From the NCBI RefSeq assembly GCF_000347035.1, contig NZ_ANIJ01000038.1:1-64000 (forward strand): a stretch of DNA of 64,000 nt, read 5' to 3'. Within the stretch, counting starts at the first letter, position 1, and each line of letters begins with the position of its first letter. Origin of the DNA: Leptospira sp. B5-022. Lineage in GTDB: Bacteria; Spirochaetota; Leptospiria; Leptospirales; Leptospiraceae. Position numbers and translations under genes: made by a program. Of the stretch, positions 46,890 through 54,918 are shown piece by piece. Below the pieces are notes generated by a model, which saw nothing but the letters and a program-made list of their open reading frames with translations, ran no database searches and was not told the origin of the DNA.

Positions 46890-49800
46890 TTATTCGATCC
46901 AGCGAAGATCCATTGTATACCCGTTCGTATTCTTCAGTCGTTTCGGTGCAGAACCATCTAAAGCAGAATGACCATCCGCTAAAAATCTGGAGATCCTACG
47001 CGACTCCGCTTCATACGAATTCACCGGGAACGTATCGTAAGCTCTTCCGCCCGGATGAGAAACATAATAACGACAACCGCCTAAAGGTCGAGAAGACCAG
47101 GTATCCCAAACGTCAAACACCAAGGGAGTATGAACGGGAAGATTCGGATGCAAAGTGAATATGGGATTCCATGCTTTGAAACGAATTCCGGAAACTCCTT
47201 CTCCCTTTCTGCCTGTTCCTTTTAGGGGGACCTCGTAACCGTTACAACTGAGAAGATAACGATCACTCCAACCTTCCACCTTTACTTGTAATCTTTCTAA
47301 TGCCGAGTCCACGGAACGAGAAGTCCCAAAAGAAGAAGATTCTTCTCCTAAAACATTCCAAGGTTCCAATGCCATCCTAAGTTCCAAAAATACTTCTTCT
47401 CTTTGGGTTTTACCATACACGGGAAAACGGAATTCGAAAAAAGGAAGGAACTCCTCTTCTTGGAATCTAAATCCATGCTCTTTTAAATCTCTCAAAACGT
47501 CCTTAAAATCGTTCCAAACAAAATGAGGAAGGAGAAAACGATCATGCAGTTCCGTTCCCCAGTGAATAGGGGATTGCACATAAGGTTTTTCCCAAAATCT
47601 ACAGAGTAAGGATAAAACCAGGAGTTGTTGCACAACGCTCATCTTGTAATGAGGAGGCATCTCGAATCCCCGTAACTCCACAAGGCCCAATCGCGGCCCC
47701 GAAGGTGGATACAATTTATCGATTGAGATCTCTGCTCTATGAGTATTCCCGGTTAGATCCACCAGCAAATTCCGGAAAAGCCGGTCCACCAGCCAAGGCT
47801 TCGGTTCTTTAAATTTATCTAATTGAGAAGAAGCTAATTCATATTCGTATAATATTTCGTCCCTACCCTCGTCCAATCGTGGAGCCTGGGATGTAGGACC
47901 GATAAACAATCCTGAAAAAAGATAAGAAAGAGAAGGATGATGCTGCCAATAGCTCACCAAACTGCGAAGAAGGTCCGGTCTTCGGAGAAAAGGGCTGTCT
48001 TCCGGGGACATAGCGCCCACTGTGATATGATTGCCTCCCCCCGTTCCGGTATGTCTTCCATCGACCAGGAATTTTTCCGCGCTTAAACCTACTTCCTTCG
48101 CTTCTTCATATAAGATGCGAGTCTTTTCTTCCAGCTCCTGGAAATTAGAAGAAGGATGTAAATTCACTTCCAAAACACCCGGATCCGGCGTTATCCGAAA
48201 TAGGCATAACCTTGCATCCGAAGGAGGTTCATAACCTTCCAAGACGATCTGAACCCCGGCCTTTTCGGAAGCGAATTCCAAGGAAGAGATCAGATCCAAC
48301 CAAGGTTCTAAACCTTCCACTGGAGGTAGAAATACATGAATAGAACCAAGTCTCGGTTCTATCACTAATGTCGTTCTGATAGGAAGATCTTTACCTTTCG
48401 GAAAAAATTTAGGTTCTTTAGAAGATCTTTTTGGTCCAATGGAATCCAGATCCTTGCGGGAGCGTAATTTTTTACCCTTGGATAGATCCGTAAGAACGGC
48501 ACTCGGCCTGAAATTTTCCGAGATGGAAGAAAACGGCAGTCTAAAACCCGCAGGGCTGTCTCCCGGGATCAGATACAATCTTTCTCTTTTGTATTCCCAT
48601 TCGGAACTTTCCCATTCCGATTTTGCATAATTAAATTGTAATGGAATAGCGATCGCTTTTTTCAGCTTGAAGTCTCTATCCACCAAGGAAAGGACCTTTT
48701 TTCTTTCCAAAGCCTCGAAAGAAAAATCCTCCGAATTAAAATCCTCTCCTTTCGGGTCCTTCCATTCGGGAAGTTGGCCTTCCTTCCATAAATAATAAAA
48801 ACCATCCTCGAATAAAGGAACTATATGTTTAGGAGAAACTCCCAAAGTTTTACAGATTTCTTCCCCTAGTTTTTCGGAAGATCTTAAGTCCTTGTCTAAA
48901 TCCTGTTCTTCTTTCTCGGAGGAAGAAGATAGTAATCCTTGATTTTTCCATAAAGTCTCCCCGTCCTTTCTCCAAAAAACGTTCAATGACCAACGAGGAA
49001 GAGGCTCTCCAGGATACCATTTCCCTTGGGTAACCTGGACCAAAGAACCGGGCGAAAATTTTTTACGAAGCCTGGAAAGAAGTGTTTCACCTAACTCTAG
49101 TTTTTCTTTTCCGATAGCAAGAGTATTCCATTGAGGATCCTGCCTGGAAGTGTCGGAAATAAAAGTGGGTTCCCCACCGATAGAAATACGAATATCATTT
49201 TTTTTGCATCTAGCATCCAGATCCTTCCCTAATTTTAACATTCTCTCCCAAGTAGGATCCGTATACGGTTTAGTAACCCTAGGAGATTCCTGGAACCGTT
49301 TAACTTCCATCCTGAATCCGAACTTGGACTCCGCAGGATCGGAATATCCGAATACGGGAGATGCGCTTCCCGGTTCCGGAACAGCGGCCAAAGGAATATG
49401 ACCTTCTCCCGCAAATAGACCGGAAGTTGGGTCCAGCCCCACCCAGCCGGCCCCCGGTAGGAACACCTCTGCCCATGCATGAAGGTCGGTAAAATCTTCC
49501 TTAGCACCAGAAGGTCCATGGATCGAAACTTCATCCGGTTTCAGCTGGATCAGATAACCGGAAACGAATCTAGACGCCAGACCGATATGTCTTAGAATCT
49601 GGACCAATAAAAATGCGGAGTCCCTACAAGAACCGGATCTTCTCTCCAAGGTTTCCGTGCAAGTCTGCACACCGGGTTCCATTCTGATCACATAAGAAAC
49701 ATCCTGATATACTCTTTGGTTGAGACCCACCAAAAAGTCCACGGTGCGCTTTGGTCTTAGAATTCCGTCTTTTCTTAAACTTGAAATATAATTGGCGAGT

Positions 49801-50177
49801 GCATTACTTCCATCCGTAGCGCTCAAGTAAGGAAGAAGTTCCTTTCTCAATGCATCCGAATAAATAAACGGAGTCTCTTCTGCGTCAGGTTCCAGGAAAA
49901 AATCAAACGGATTGATGACTTGGATCTCCGCAACTAGATCCACGAGTATTTTTAATTTTTCAGTCTTTTTCGGAAATACCAACCTTGCTTGGTAATTTCC
50001 GAAAGGATCCTGCTGCCAGTTCAAAAATTGTTCGGAAGGTTCTACCGAAAGAGAATAAGAAACGATCCTGGTCCTAGAGTGAGGAGCCGGCCTCAATCGA
50101 ATGATATGAGGAGATAACGCGACAGGCCTATCGTATTCGTAAGAAGTTTCATGGGTGAGAGAGACTAATAAGGACAT
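46890..50177 (-). CDS. Transglutaminase / DUF2126 putative amidoligase fusion
   Basis: From ATG 50177 (AGGA seven bases upstream) the product is 1095 residues. Residues 1-90 are the beta domain SLLVSLTHETSYEYDRPVALSPH; the transglutaminase core has Cys-184 (GSCRDSAFLL), His-233 (DLHAW) and Asp-249 (GLDPTSG). From about residue 330 follows the large DUF2126 region (ISIGGEPTFISDTSRQDPQWN, later DGRHTGTGGGNHITVGA and PLFIGPTSQAPRLDEGR-like FSGLFIGPTSQAPRLDEGRD), a family predicted to be an amidoligase of the glutamine-synthetase superfamily. It is the last gene of the first ligase module; the upstream alpha-E stop lies in its ribosome-site spacer. Confidence 0.92.
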   Translation of the reverse strand: MSLLVSLTHETSYEYDRPVALSPHIIRLRPAPHSRTRIVSYSLSVEPSEQFLNWQQDPFGNYQARLVFPKKTEKLKILVDLVAEIQVINPFDFFLEPDAEETPFIYSDALRKELLPYLSATDGSNALANYISSLRKDGILRPKRTVDFLVGLNQRVYQDVSYVIRMEPGVQTCTETLERRSGSCRDSAFLLVQILRHIGLASRFVSGYLIQLKPDEVSIHGPSGAKEDFTDLHAWAEVFLPGAGWVGLDPTSGLFAGEGHIPLAAVPEPGSASPVFGYSDPAESKFGFRMEVKRFQESPRVTKPYTDPTWERMLKLGKDLDARCKKNDIRISIGGEPTFISDTSRQDPQWNTLAIGKEKLELGETLLSRLRKKFSPGSLVQVTQGKWYPGEPLPRWSLNVFWRKDGETLWKNQGLLSSSSEKEEQDLDKDLRSSEKLGEEICKTLGVSPKHIVPLFEDGFYYLWKEGQLPEWKDPKGEDFNSEDFSFEALERKKVLSLVDRDFKLKKAIAIPLQFNYAKSEWESSEWEYKRERLYLIPGDSPAGFRLPFSSISENFRPSAVLTDLSKGKKLRSRKDLDSIGPKRSSKEPKFFPKGKDLPIRTTLVIEPRLGSIHVFLPPVEGLEPWLDLISSLEFASEKAGVQIVLEGYEPPSDARLCLFRITPDPGVLEVNLHPSSNFQELEEKTRILYEEAKEVGLSAEKFLVDGRHTGTGGGNHITVGAMSPEDSPFLRRPDLLRSLVSYWQHHPSLSYLFSGLFIGPTSQAPRLDEGRDEILYEYELASSQLDKFKEPKPWLVDRLFRNLLVDLTGNTHRAEISIDKLYPPSGPRLGLVELRGFEMPPHYKMSVVQQLLVLSLLCRFWEKPYVQSPIHWGTELHDRFLLPHFVWNDFKDVLRDLKEHGFRFQEEEFLPFFEFRFPVYGKTQREEVFLELRMALEPWNVLGEESSSFGTSRSVDSALERLQVKVEGWSDRYLLSCNGYEVPLKGTGRKGEGVSGIRFKAWNPIFTLHPNLPVHTPLVFDVWDTWSSRPLGGCRYYVSHPGGRAYDTFPVNSYEAESRRISRFLADGHSALDGSAPKRLKNTNGYTMDLRWIE

Positions 50178-50179
50178 GA

Positions 50180-51124
50180 TCAATTCCTAAAATAGGTCTC
50201 GTCCAATTGTGCCGCAATACCGTTCAATCTCACTTGCAATTGGTCTAAATATTCATGCATCCCGGACGAAAAAATTTCGTCGATGGAGGCGTAGTTCATC
50301 TCGGAAAGAAGAACTCCTACCCTTTTCTCCGCCTCGTCGGCGTAACTGTCCCTTTCGGTGCCGCTTAAAATTTTAAGACTGTCGAACGTTTTGGAAAGAC
50401 AGAACCGGATCGCTCTCGGGAAAATTTTATCCAAGATCAAAAACTCCGCTATATTTTTGGGTGTGATCCTAGTGTAAATACGATTGAACATTTCATGAGC
50501 GCTCGCTGATTTCAAAAGAGAAAGCCACTGGATCAGATCCAAGGTGGATCCGACTTCTTCCCTAGACGGAAGAAGAATAAAATATTTCATATCCAGGATA
50601 CGAGTAGTTTTATCCGCCCTTTCCAACAATCTTCCGAGTAAAGCGAAATGCCAAACCTCGTCGTGAGAGATTGTAGCTTCTTGGCAACCATAGAATAATA
50701 AACATTGGTTTCGGATCGCCTTAAAAAATTCCGCAATTCCGGGCATATCGGATTCTTCAAATTTTCTTTTGGATTTGATGGTAAGATAAAATTCGTTGAT
50801 CACTTCCCACATCGGAGTGGAAATATTTTCCCGGACGGTCCTTGCGTTCTCTCTGGCACGGATCAAACAATTCATGATCGAGTTCGGATTTTCTATATCC
50901 AAACTCATGAAGTGGATCACATTTTCTTTACTTGGAATATTATACTTTCTAGAAAATAATTCATTGTCTCCGGTGGTATACACCAAAGGCATCCATTGCC
51001 TATTGGAGTCCTCGTTTAGATCCAAGGAAAGTTGAAAATTCACATCCAAAAAACGTGAATAATTCTCGGCCCTCTCCATATAACGATTCATCCAGTATAC
51101 GGATTCAGCGACTCGGCTTAGCAT
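50180..51124 (-). CDS. Alpha-E domain protein (DUF403)
   Basis: A 314-residue, mostly helical protein beginning MLSRVAESVYWMNRYMERAENYSRFLDV, the unmistakable start of alpha-E domains. The domain is always found beside circularly permuted ATP-grasp ligases and transglutaminase-like proteins and is thought to be a partner of the ligase; no reaction is known. The same domain is fused to ATP-grasp at 40.5-43.0 kb, so the window shows both arrangements. It lies between the ATP-grasp gene (84 bases upstream) and the transglutaminase gene. Confidence 0.93.
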   Translation of the reverse strand: MLSRVAESVYWMNRYMERAENYSRFLDVNFQLSLDLNEDSNRQWMPLVYTTGDNELFSRKYNIPSKENVIHFMSLDIENPNSIMNCLIRARENARTVRENISTPMWEVINEFYLTIKSKRKFEESDMPGIAEFFKAIRNQCLLFYGCQEATISHDEVWHFALLGRLLERADKTTRILDMKYFILLPSREEVGSTLDLIQWLSLLKSASAHEMFNRIYTRITPKNIAEFLILDKIFPRAIRFCLSKTFDSLKILSGTERDSYADEAEKRVGVLLSEMNYASIDEIFSSGMHEYLDQLQVRLNGIAAQLDETYFRN

Positions 51125-51208
51125 TAGGAAACCTCTCTAGTTTTGTGATGTTTTTTCGGTTCCGCTTGGGTTATCCCCTGATTGCCAGTTCTTGATCTTT
51201 TTTTGATA

Positions 51209-52633
51209 TTAACCCATCACCCAAGTATCTTTCGAGCCGCCACCTTGGGAAGAATTCACAACCAAGGAACCTCTTCGCAATGCAACCCTTGTCAATCCGC
51301 CCGGCATCACATAGATCTCTTCTCCATATAAGATAAAAGGTCTTAGATCCACATGTCTTCCTTCCAACTTATCTTCGATCAATGTCGGGATCCTGGACAA
51401 ACTCAAAACCGGCTGAGCGATATAATTTCGAGGGTCGGCTTTAACTTTTGCCACAAATTCCTCTTTTTCCGATTCGCTGGCTACCGGGCCGATGATCATT
51501 CCGTATCCGCCTGCTCCGTTAGCCGCCTTTACGACAAGATTTCCGATATTCTCGCAAACATATTTCAGGTCCTTCTCTCTAGAACATAAATACGTAGGAA
51601 CGTTAGGAATAATAGGTTCTTCTCCAAGATAATACTTAATAAAATCAGGAACATAGGAATAGATCACCTTATCGTCGGCGACTCCCGTGCCGGGAGCGTT
51701 GGCAAGCGCCACATTTCCTTTTTTAAACACTTCGAATATACCGGGAACGCCCAAGAGAGAATCCTTACGGAAAGTTTTAGGATCCATAAATGTATCGTCT
51801 ATTCTTCTGTATAGAACATCCACTTGTCTTAAACCTTTAGTGGTCCTCATATACAATTTATCATCTCTTACCGTGAGATCCGTACCTTCCACCAAAGGAA
51901 CTCCCATACGAGACGCAAGAAAACTATGTTCGTAATAGGCGGAATTATATATTCCCGGAGTGAGGACCCCAATATTCGGATTCGATTTGTCGGAAAGATT
52001 TTCCAACATCCCGCGAAGTCGGATGGGATAATCGTAGATCGGCCTTACCGAAAGACTCGCAAAAAGTTCCGGGAAGGTCTTTTTCATTACTTCACGATTT
52101 TCTAATACATAAGAAACACCGGAGGGACAACGTAAATTATCCTCAAGGACTAACATCTGCCCATCCCCGTCTCTCACAAGATCGGTTCCGGTAATATGGA
52201 TCCAAATTCCTTTCGGAGGTTTGATTCCTTTACATTCTTTTAAATAACCGGAACTGCTATAAACGATCTCGGCAGGGATCACTCCATCCTTTATGATCTT
52301 CTCGTCTCCATATATATCTTGGATGAAAAGATTTAAGGCGCGGATCCTTTGTTTGAGACCTTCTTCCATTTTTTTCCATTCGAAAGAAGTTACGATCCGA
52401 GGAATGATGTCGAAAGGCATAATCCTTTCTTCCTCTTCCTCGTCTCCATAAACATTAAAGGTGATGCCTAAGGAAAGAAGCGCCTTCTCTGCGGAAGCTT
52501 TTCGCTTCAATAATTCCTTATCATCCATGCCTTCGATCCTGGATTTTAAGATATGATAACTCTGTCGGATCCCTCCCTCTTCAGAGAACATTTCGTCGTA
52601 AAAGGAATCCGTTTGGTAATTAGTCAGGAGCAT
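51209..52633 (-). CDS. Circularly permuted type 2 ATP-grasp protein
   Basis: A 474-residue ligase-like protein (old DUF404/DUF407). Recognised from LGITFNVYGDEEEEERIMPFD, YILKECKGIKPPKGIWIHITGTD-like GYLKECKGIKPPKG, NLRCPSGVSYVLENRE, QVDVLYRRIDDTFMDP, VALANAPGTGVADDKVIYSYVP and the C-terminal glycine-rich VKAANGAGGYGMIIGP. It should use ATP to activate a carboxylate for amide formation. It heads the first ligase module and has a strong ribosome site (GGGGGGAG) before ATG 52633. Its 3' neighbours are the alpha-E and transglutaminase/DUF2126 genes. Confidence 0.92.
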   Translation of the reverse strand: MLLTNYQTDSFYDEMFSEEGGIRQSYHILKSRIEGMDDKELLKRKASAEKALLSLGITFNVYGDEEEEERIMPFDIIPRIVTSFEWKKMEEGLKQRIRALNLFIQDIYGDEKIIKDGVIPAEIVYSSSGYLKECKGIKPPKGIWIHITGTDLVRDGDGQMLVLEDNLRCPSGVSYVLENREVMKKTFPELFASLSVRPIYDYPIRLRGMLENLSDKSNPNIGVLTPGIYNSAYYEHSFLASRMGVPLVEGTDLTVRDDKLYMRTTKGLRQVDVLYRRIDDTFMDPKTFRKDSLLGVPGIFEVFKKGNVALANAPGTGVADDKVIYSYVPDFIKYYLGEEPIIPNVPTYLCSREKDLKYVCENIGNLVVKAANGAGGYGMIIGPVASESEKEEFVAKVKADPRNYIAQPVLSLSRIPTLIEDKLEGRHVDLRPFILYGEEIYVMPGGLTRVALRRGSLVVNSSQGGGSKDTWVMG

Positions 52634-52990
52634 AGAATTCTCCCCCCATCTTTCTGAAGGAGACTAATTTTGCCCCTAATAAACAAGCAGAAATTAAATT
52701 AATCGCTTATTTTTTATACTGATTATTTATCAATGCCTAATTACTAAACATTTTAATAAAATTATACTCCAAGTGTTCTGAAAGAAATCCAATTTTGATC
52801 CGAAAATCCAATAAATCAGCCATAGCAAATGTGGAGTGGTTTTCGGGATTATCCCGACACGCGAGTATTGCCTAGTCACCTAACCCCGGACACCTTTTAA
52901 GCTCCAAAAGAGGTAAAGATATACATGAGCAGAAAAGGAAAATTGCAAAAAAAGTAGAATGATTTTTCGATTTATTATCACTTGACGAAA
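52634..52990. other. AT-rich intergenic region between ligase module and toxin-antitoxin pair
   Basis: The left half is AT-rich and should contain the promoter for the ATP-grasp gene, but no convincing -35/-10 pair stands out. Two marked elements are the perfect 7-1-7 palindrome TCGGGAT-T-ATCCCGA at 52843-52857 and the inverted-repeat arm TAGTCACCTAAC at 52873-52884. No gene is visible. Confidence 0.5.
52873..52884. repeat. Left arm of inverted repeat round the toxin-antitoxin pair
   Basis: TAGTCACCTAAC is the exact reverse complement of GTTAGGTGACTA at 53772-53783. The two arms enclose the antitoxin and toxin genes and 900 bases in total. Confidence 0.7.
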
Positions 52991-53010
52991 GTAGTCATAG
53001 TAGTCACAAT
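52982..53010 (+). promoter_or_regulatory. Promoter/operator of the antitoxin gene
   Basis: TTGACG (52982-52987) is a good -35; CACAAT 17 bases on is a weak -10. Between and over them lies a direct repeat GTAGTCATAGTAGTCACA (52991-53008), likely the site where the antitoxin represses its own operon. The -10 is so near ATG 53017, with no ribosome site, that a leaderless transcript is possible. Confidence 0.5.
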
Positions 53011-53016
53011 TTATTC

Positions 53017-53322
53017 ATGATATCAGTTGGAATCCGAGAACTAAAGTCCCACCTTAGCCAATATATTGAACTAGTTAAAAATGGAGAAAATGTTCTGATT
53101 ACTGAACACAACAAAGTTGTAGCTGAACTAAAATTCCCTGAAAAAGAAAATTCCAACAATAAGATACAAGAAGTATTAAATAAACTTACTTCTGAAGGAA
53201 AATTAATTCCAGCAAAACGTAAATCTACGCTAATCAATAAATTAACTAAACTGAAATCGAATGGAAAAAAACAAGTAGATTGGTGGGCTATCTACCAAGA
53301 ATCAAAGGAAGATAAATTTTAA
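53017..53322 (+). CDS. Antitoxin, Phd/YefM-type
   Basis: A 101-residue protein. The N-terminal half ISVGIRELKSHLSQYIELVKNGENVLITEHNKVVAEL (given in parts: VGIRELKSHLSQYI and VLITEHNKVVAEL) is the DNA-binding fold of Phd/YefM antitoxins; the basic, lysine-rich C-terminal half should wrap and neutralise the toxin. Base composition is clearly richer in A and T than the neighbouring genes, and codons such as AAA and ATT dominate, which suggests transfer. The toxin gene starts six bases after its stop. Confidence 0.88.
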   Translation: MISVGIRELKSHLSQYIELVKNGENVLITEHNKVVAELKFPEKENSNNKIQEVLNKLTSEGKLIPAKRKSTLINKLTKLKSNGKKQVDWWAIYQESKEDKF

Positions 53323-53328
53323 TTTAGT

Positions 53329-53766
53329 ATGGTCTACTATATTGAAACTAGTATTATTCTTTCTATAATCTTAGGTGACCATTTTCATGATAAAGCCGTA
53401 AAAATATGGAATGCTCCTAGTGAAAAAGTAAGTTCAATTTTAACTCTAATTGAAGCTACTATCGTACTCAGACGATTTTTTAAAAATCAAAAGAAATTTC
53501 TTTCATCACAATGGCTCTCTAAACATGAAAAACAACTCAAAGGACTACTTTCCGAATGCTATTTAATGAAAATTGATGAGAGTATTCAATCCATTCTAGA
53601 ATTAAAGAAAGAAATTGCCGATTGTAGATCTTTAGATGGTATTCATGTCGCTACTGCAATCTTTCTAAGAGATGCTATGCATTCTTCAAATTTTGTATTT
53701 CATAGTTTTGATAATAGAGTAAACGAAGTTGCTGGAAAATTCGGTTTAAAACCGCACCTCGTCTAA
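53329..53766 (+). CDS. PIN-domain toxin, VapC-like
   Basis: A 145-residue PIN-domain protein, the usual size for VapC ribonucleases, which cleave tRNA or rRNA with a metal-bound acidic site. Acidic positions seen: Glu-6 in YYIETSII (most family members have Asp here), Glu-44 or so in LIEATIVLRRF, Asp in RSLDGIHVATA and Asp in FHSFDNRVNEVAGKFGL. The Asp-to-Glu change at the first position might lower activity or be tolerated. Pairing a Phd-type antitoxin with a PIN toxin is a known mixed arrangement. AT-rich like the antitoxin. Confidence 0.87.
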   Translation: MVYYIETSIILSIILGDHFHDKAVKIWNAPSEKVSSILTLIEATIVLRRFFKNQKKFLSSQWLSKHEKQLKGLLSECYLMKIDESIQSILELKKEIADCRSLDGIHVATAIFLRDAMHSSNFVFHSFDNRVNEVAGKFGLKPHLV

Positions 53767-54011
53767 CTAGAGTTAGGTGACTACCGTATATACTCACTAT
53801 GGCCCATCGTAAGTGATGGCGGAGCCTAAATGCGGTCTGGGTCGAGGGCAAGCTGACCTCCAGTGTAATGTGCATAGATAATACAATGGCAAAATTTTAC
53901 AGGGTTTGTTGAGACATTCACGCATCGACCAGAATCAAGGTCAACGGGGCAGCAACTAAGCACTCCGAAATGACTAGCAAGACGGAAACCTTACGCGCGT
54001 TCTCAGCCCCC
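53767..54011. other. Noncoding sequence after the toxin gene
   Basis: It opens with the hairpin CTAAC-TAGA-GTTAG and the right repeat arm GTTAGGTGACTA (53772-53783). Further on CCATC-GTAAGT-GATGG (about 53803-53818) can pair and CTGGGTCGAGGGC...GACCTCCAG could form a bulged stem. Composition is mixed and unlike both the AT-rich toxin genes and the lipoprotein gene beyond. No protein frame is credible. I suspect the remains of a mobile element or an RNA, without proof. Confidence 0.4.
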
Positions 54012-54917
54012 CTACTTCTTCTTCTCCAACTCTGCTGCAATCATACACTCTTTCGGGATCCATTCCTTCTCGACTTGTTTTTCACGAACATAACCGACGA
54101 CATGCCCGGTGCTGGCCGCTACTGCGAGAATGGAATACGTATATAAAAGTGCATAAGGAGAACTTGGAATTAGATCGGATACACCGCCCCCCACGTAAGA
54201 TCCGTAAGCCGGATACAATGTGCGATATGCGGTCATTTCTTCGGTTTTATCACAACGATATCTGAAATATCGGATTGCATCATCCGACGCTCTCGCTTCC
54301 GGGTAGAAGGCTCCCAGGATCGGGACGGCATAACCTAATGCGTATAAAGAACGATATTCTCTTTGGGCAAAATCTTTTGAGTGACCGCCTTCGTGTATCA
54401 CTACGGCAGGAATATCCGAATAGATATGAATCGTATTAGAGTACGGATTATAATGGTCGCCGCCAAAAATACGACCGACCAAAAGTACGTCATTCACTAA
54501 GTAAGCGAACACACCTATGGTCCATTTTAAAAGTGGATTTACAGATTTAGAATGCCAAAGCCTCCTTAAATCGTCCCAAGGAGCGTATTGATTAAAACGT
54601 ATCTTAACATCTTTCAGGTTATTATCGCGGATATAATCCATCAGATATTTTTTCGTTTCAAAGGATATCTTGTGATTCTGGATCCTTCGATCCCAGATCA
54701 TAAGTTTTCCGAGTAAACTTTCGATCCAGATCCAACTTCCTATAAAATCTAATACTGAATAAGGTTCTCCTTCTTCAAATTGCGGATCCTTTTCATCAAA
54801 ATACAGTTGGTCATTCGGATCGTACGGTTGAGCGACGGTGTATCTTTTTTCGGTGGAATAATAGCAGGATTGAAAAACCGAACAGAGAAGTAAGAATATT
54901 AGAATTTTCCGTTTCAT
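54012..54917 (-). CDS. Lipoprotein with HEGGH zinc-binding-like motif
   Basis: From ATG 54917 the product is 301 residues with signal peptide and lipobox FQSC (Cys near 18). VVIHEGGHSKDFAQREYRSLYAL contains HEGGH, a HExxH motif of zincin proteases, followed by an acidic residue about 35 residues later that could be a third ligand (PEARASDDAIRYFRYRC). Hydrophobic stretches near the N-terminal third and at about 255-275 suggest membrane association. No family recognised; protease activity is an inference from the motif alone. It follows the next lipoprotein gene by one base, so the two form an operon. Confidence 0.72.
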   Translation of the reverse strand: MKRKILIFLLLCSVFQSCYYSTEKRYTVAQPYDPNDQLYFDEKDPQFEEGEPYSVLDFIGSWIWIESLLGKLMIWDRRIQNHKISFETKKYLMDYIRDNNLKDVKIRFNQYAPWDDLRRLWHSKSVNPLLKWTIGVFAYLVNDVLLVGRIFGGDHYNPYSNTIHIYSDIPAVVIHEGGHSKDFAQREYRSLYALGYAVPILGAFYPEARASDDAIRYFRYRCDKTEEMTAYRTLYPAYGSYVGGGVSDLIPSSPYALLYTYSILAVAASTGHVVGYVREKQVEKEWIPKECMIAAELEKKK

Positions 54918-54918
54918 C

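Noticed and set aside
52720..52732. Second Fur-like site TGATTATTTATCA before the ATP-grasp gene
   Set aside because: Only TGAT-N5-ATCA is symmetrical and the surroundings are very AT-rich, so chance is a sufficient explanation.
52873..53783. Integron cassette with attC-like ends
   Set aside because: ACCTAAC and GTTAGGT fit the RYYYAAC/GTTRRRY core patterns, but the pair surrounds the genes rather than forming one attC site, and no integrase or second cassette is visible.
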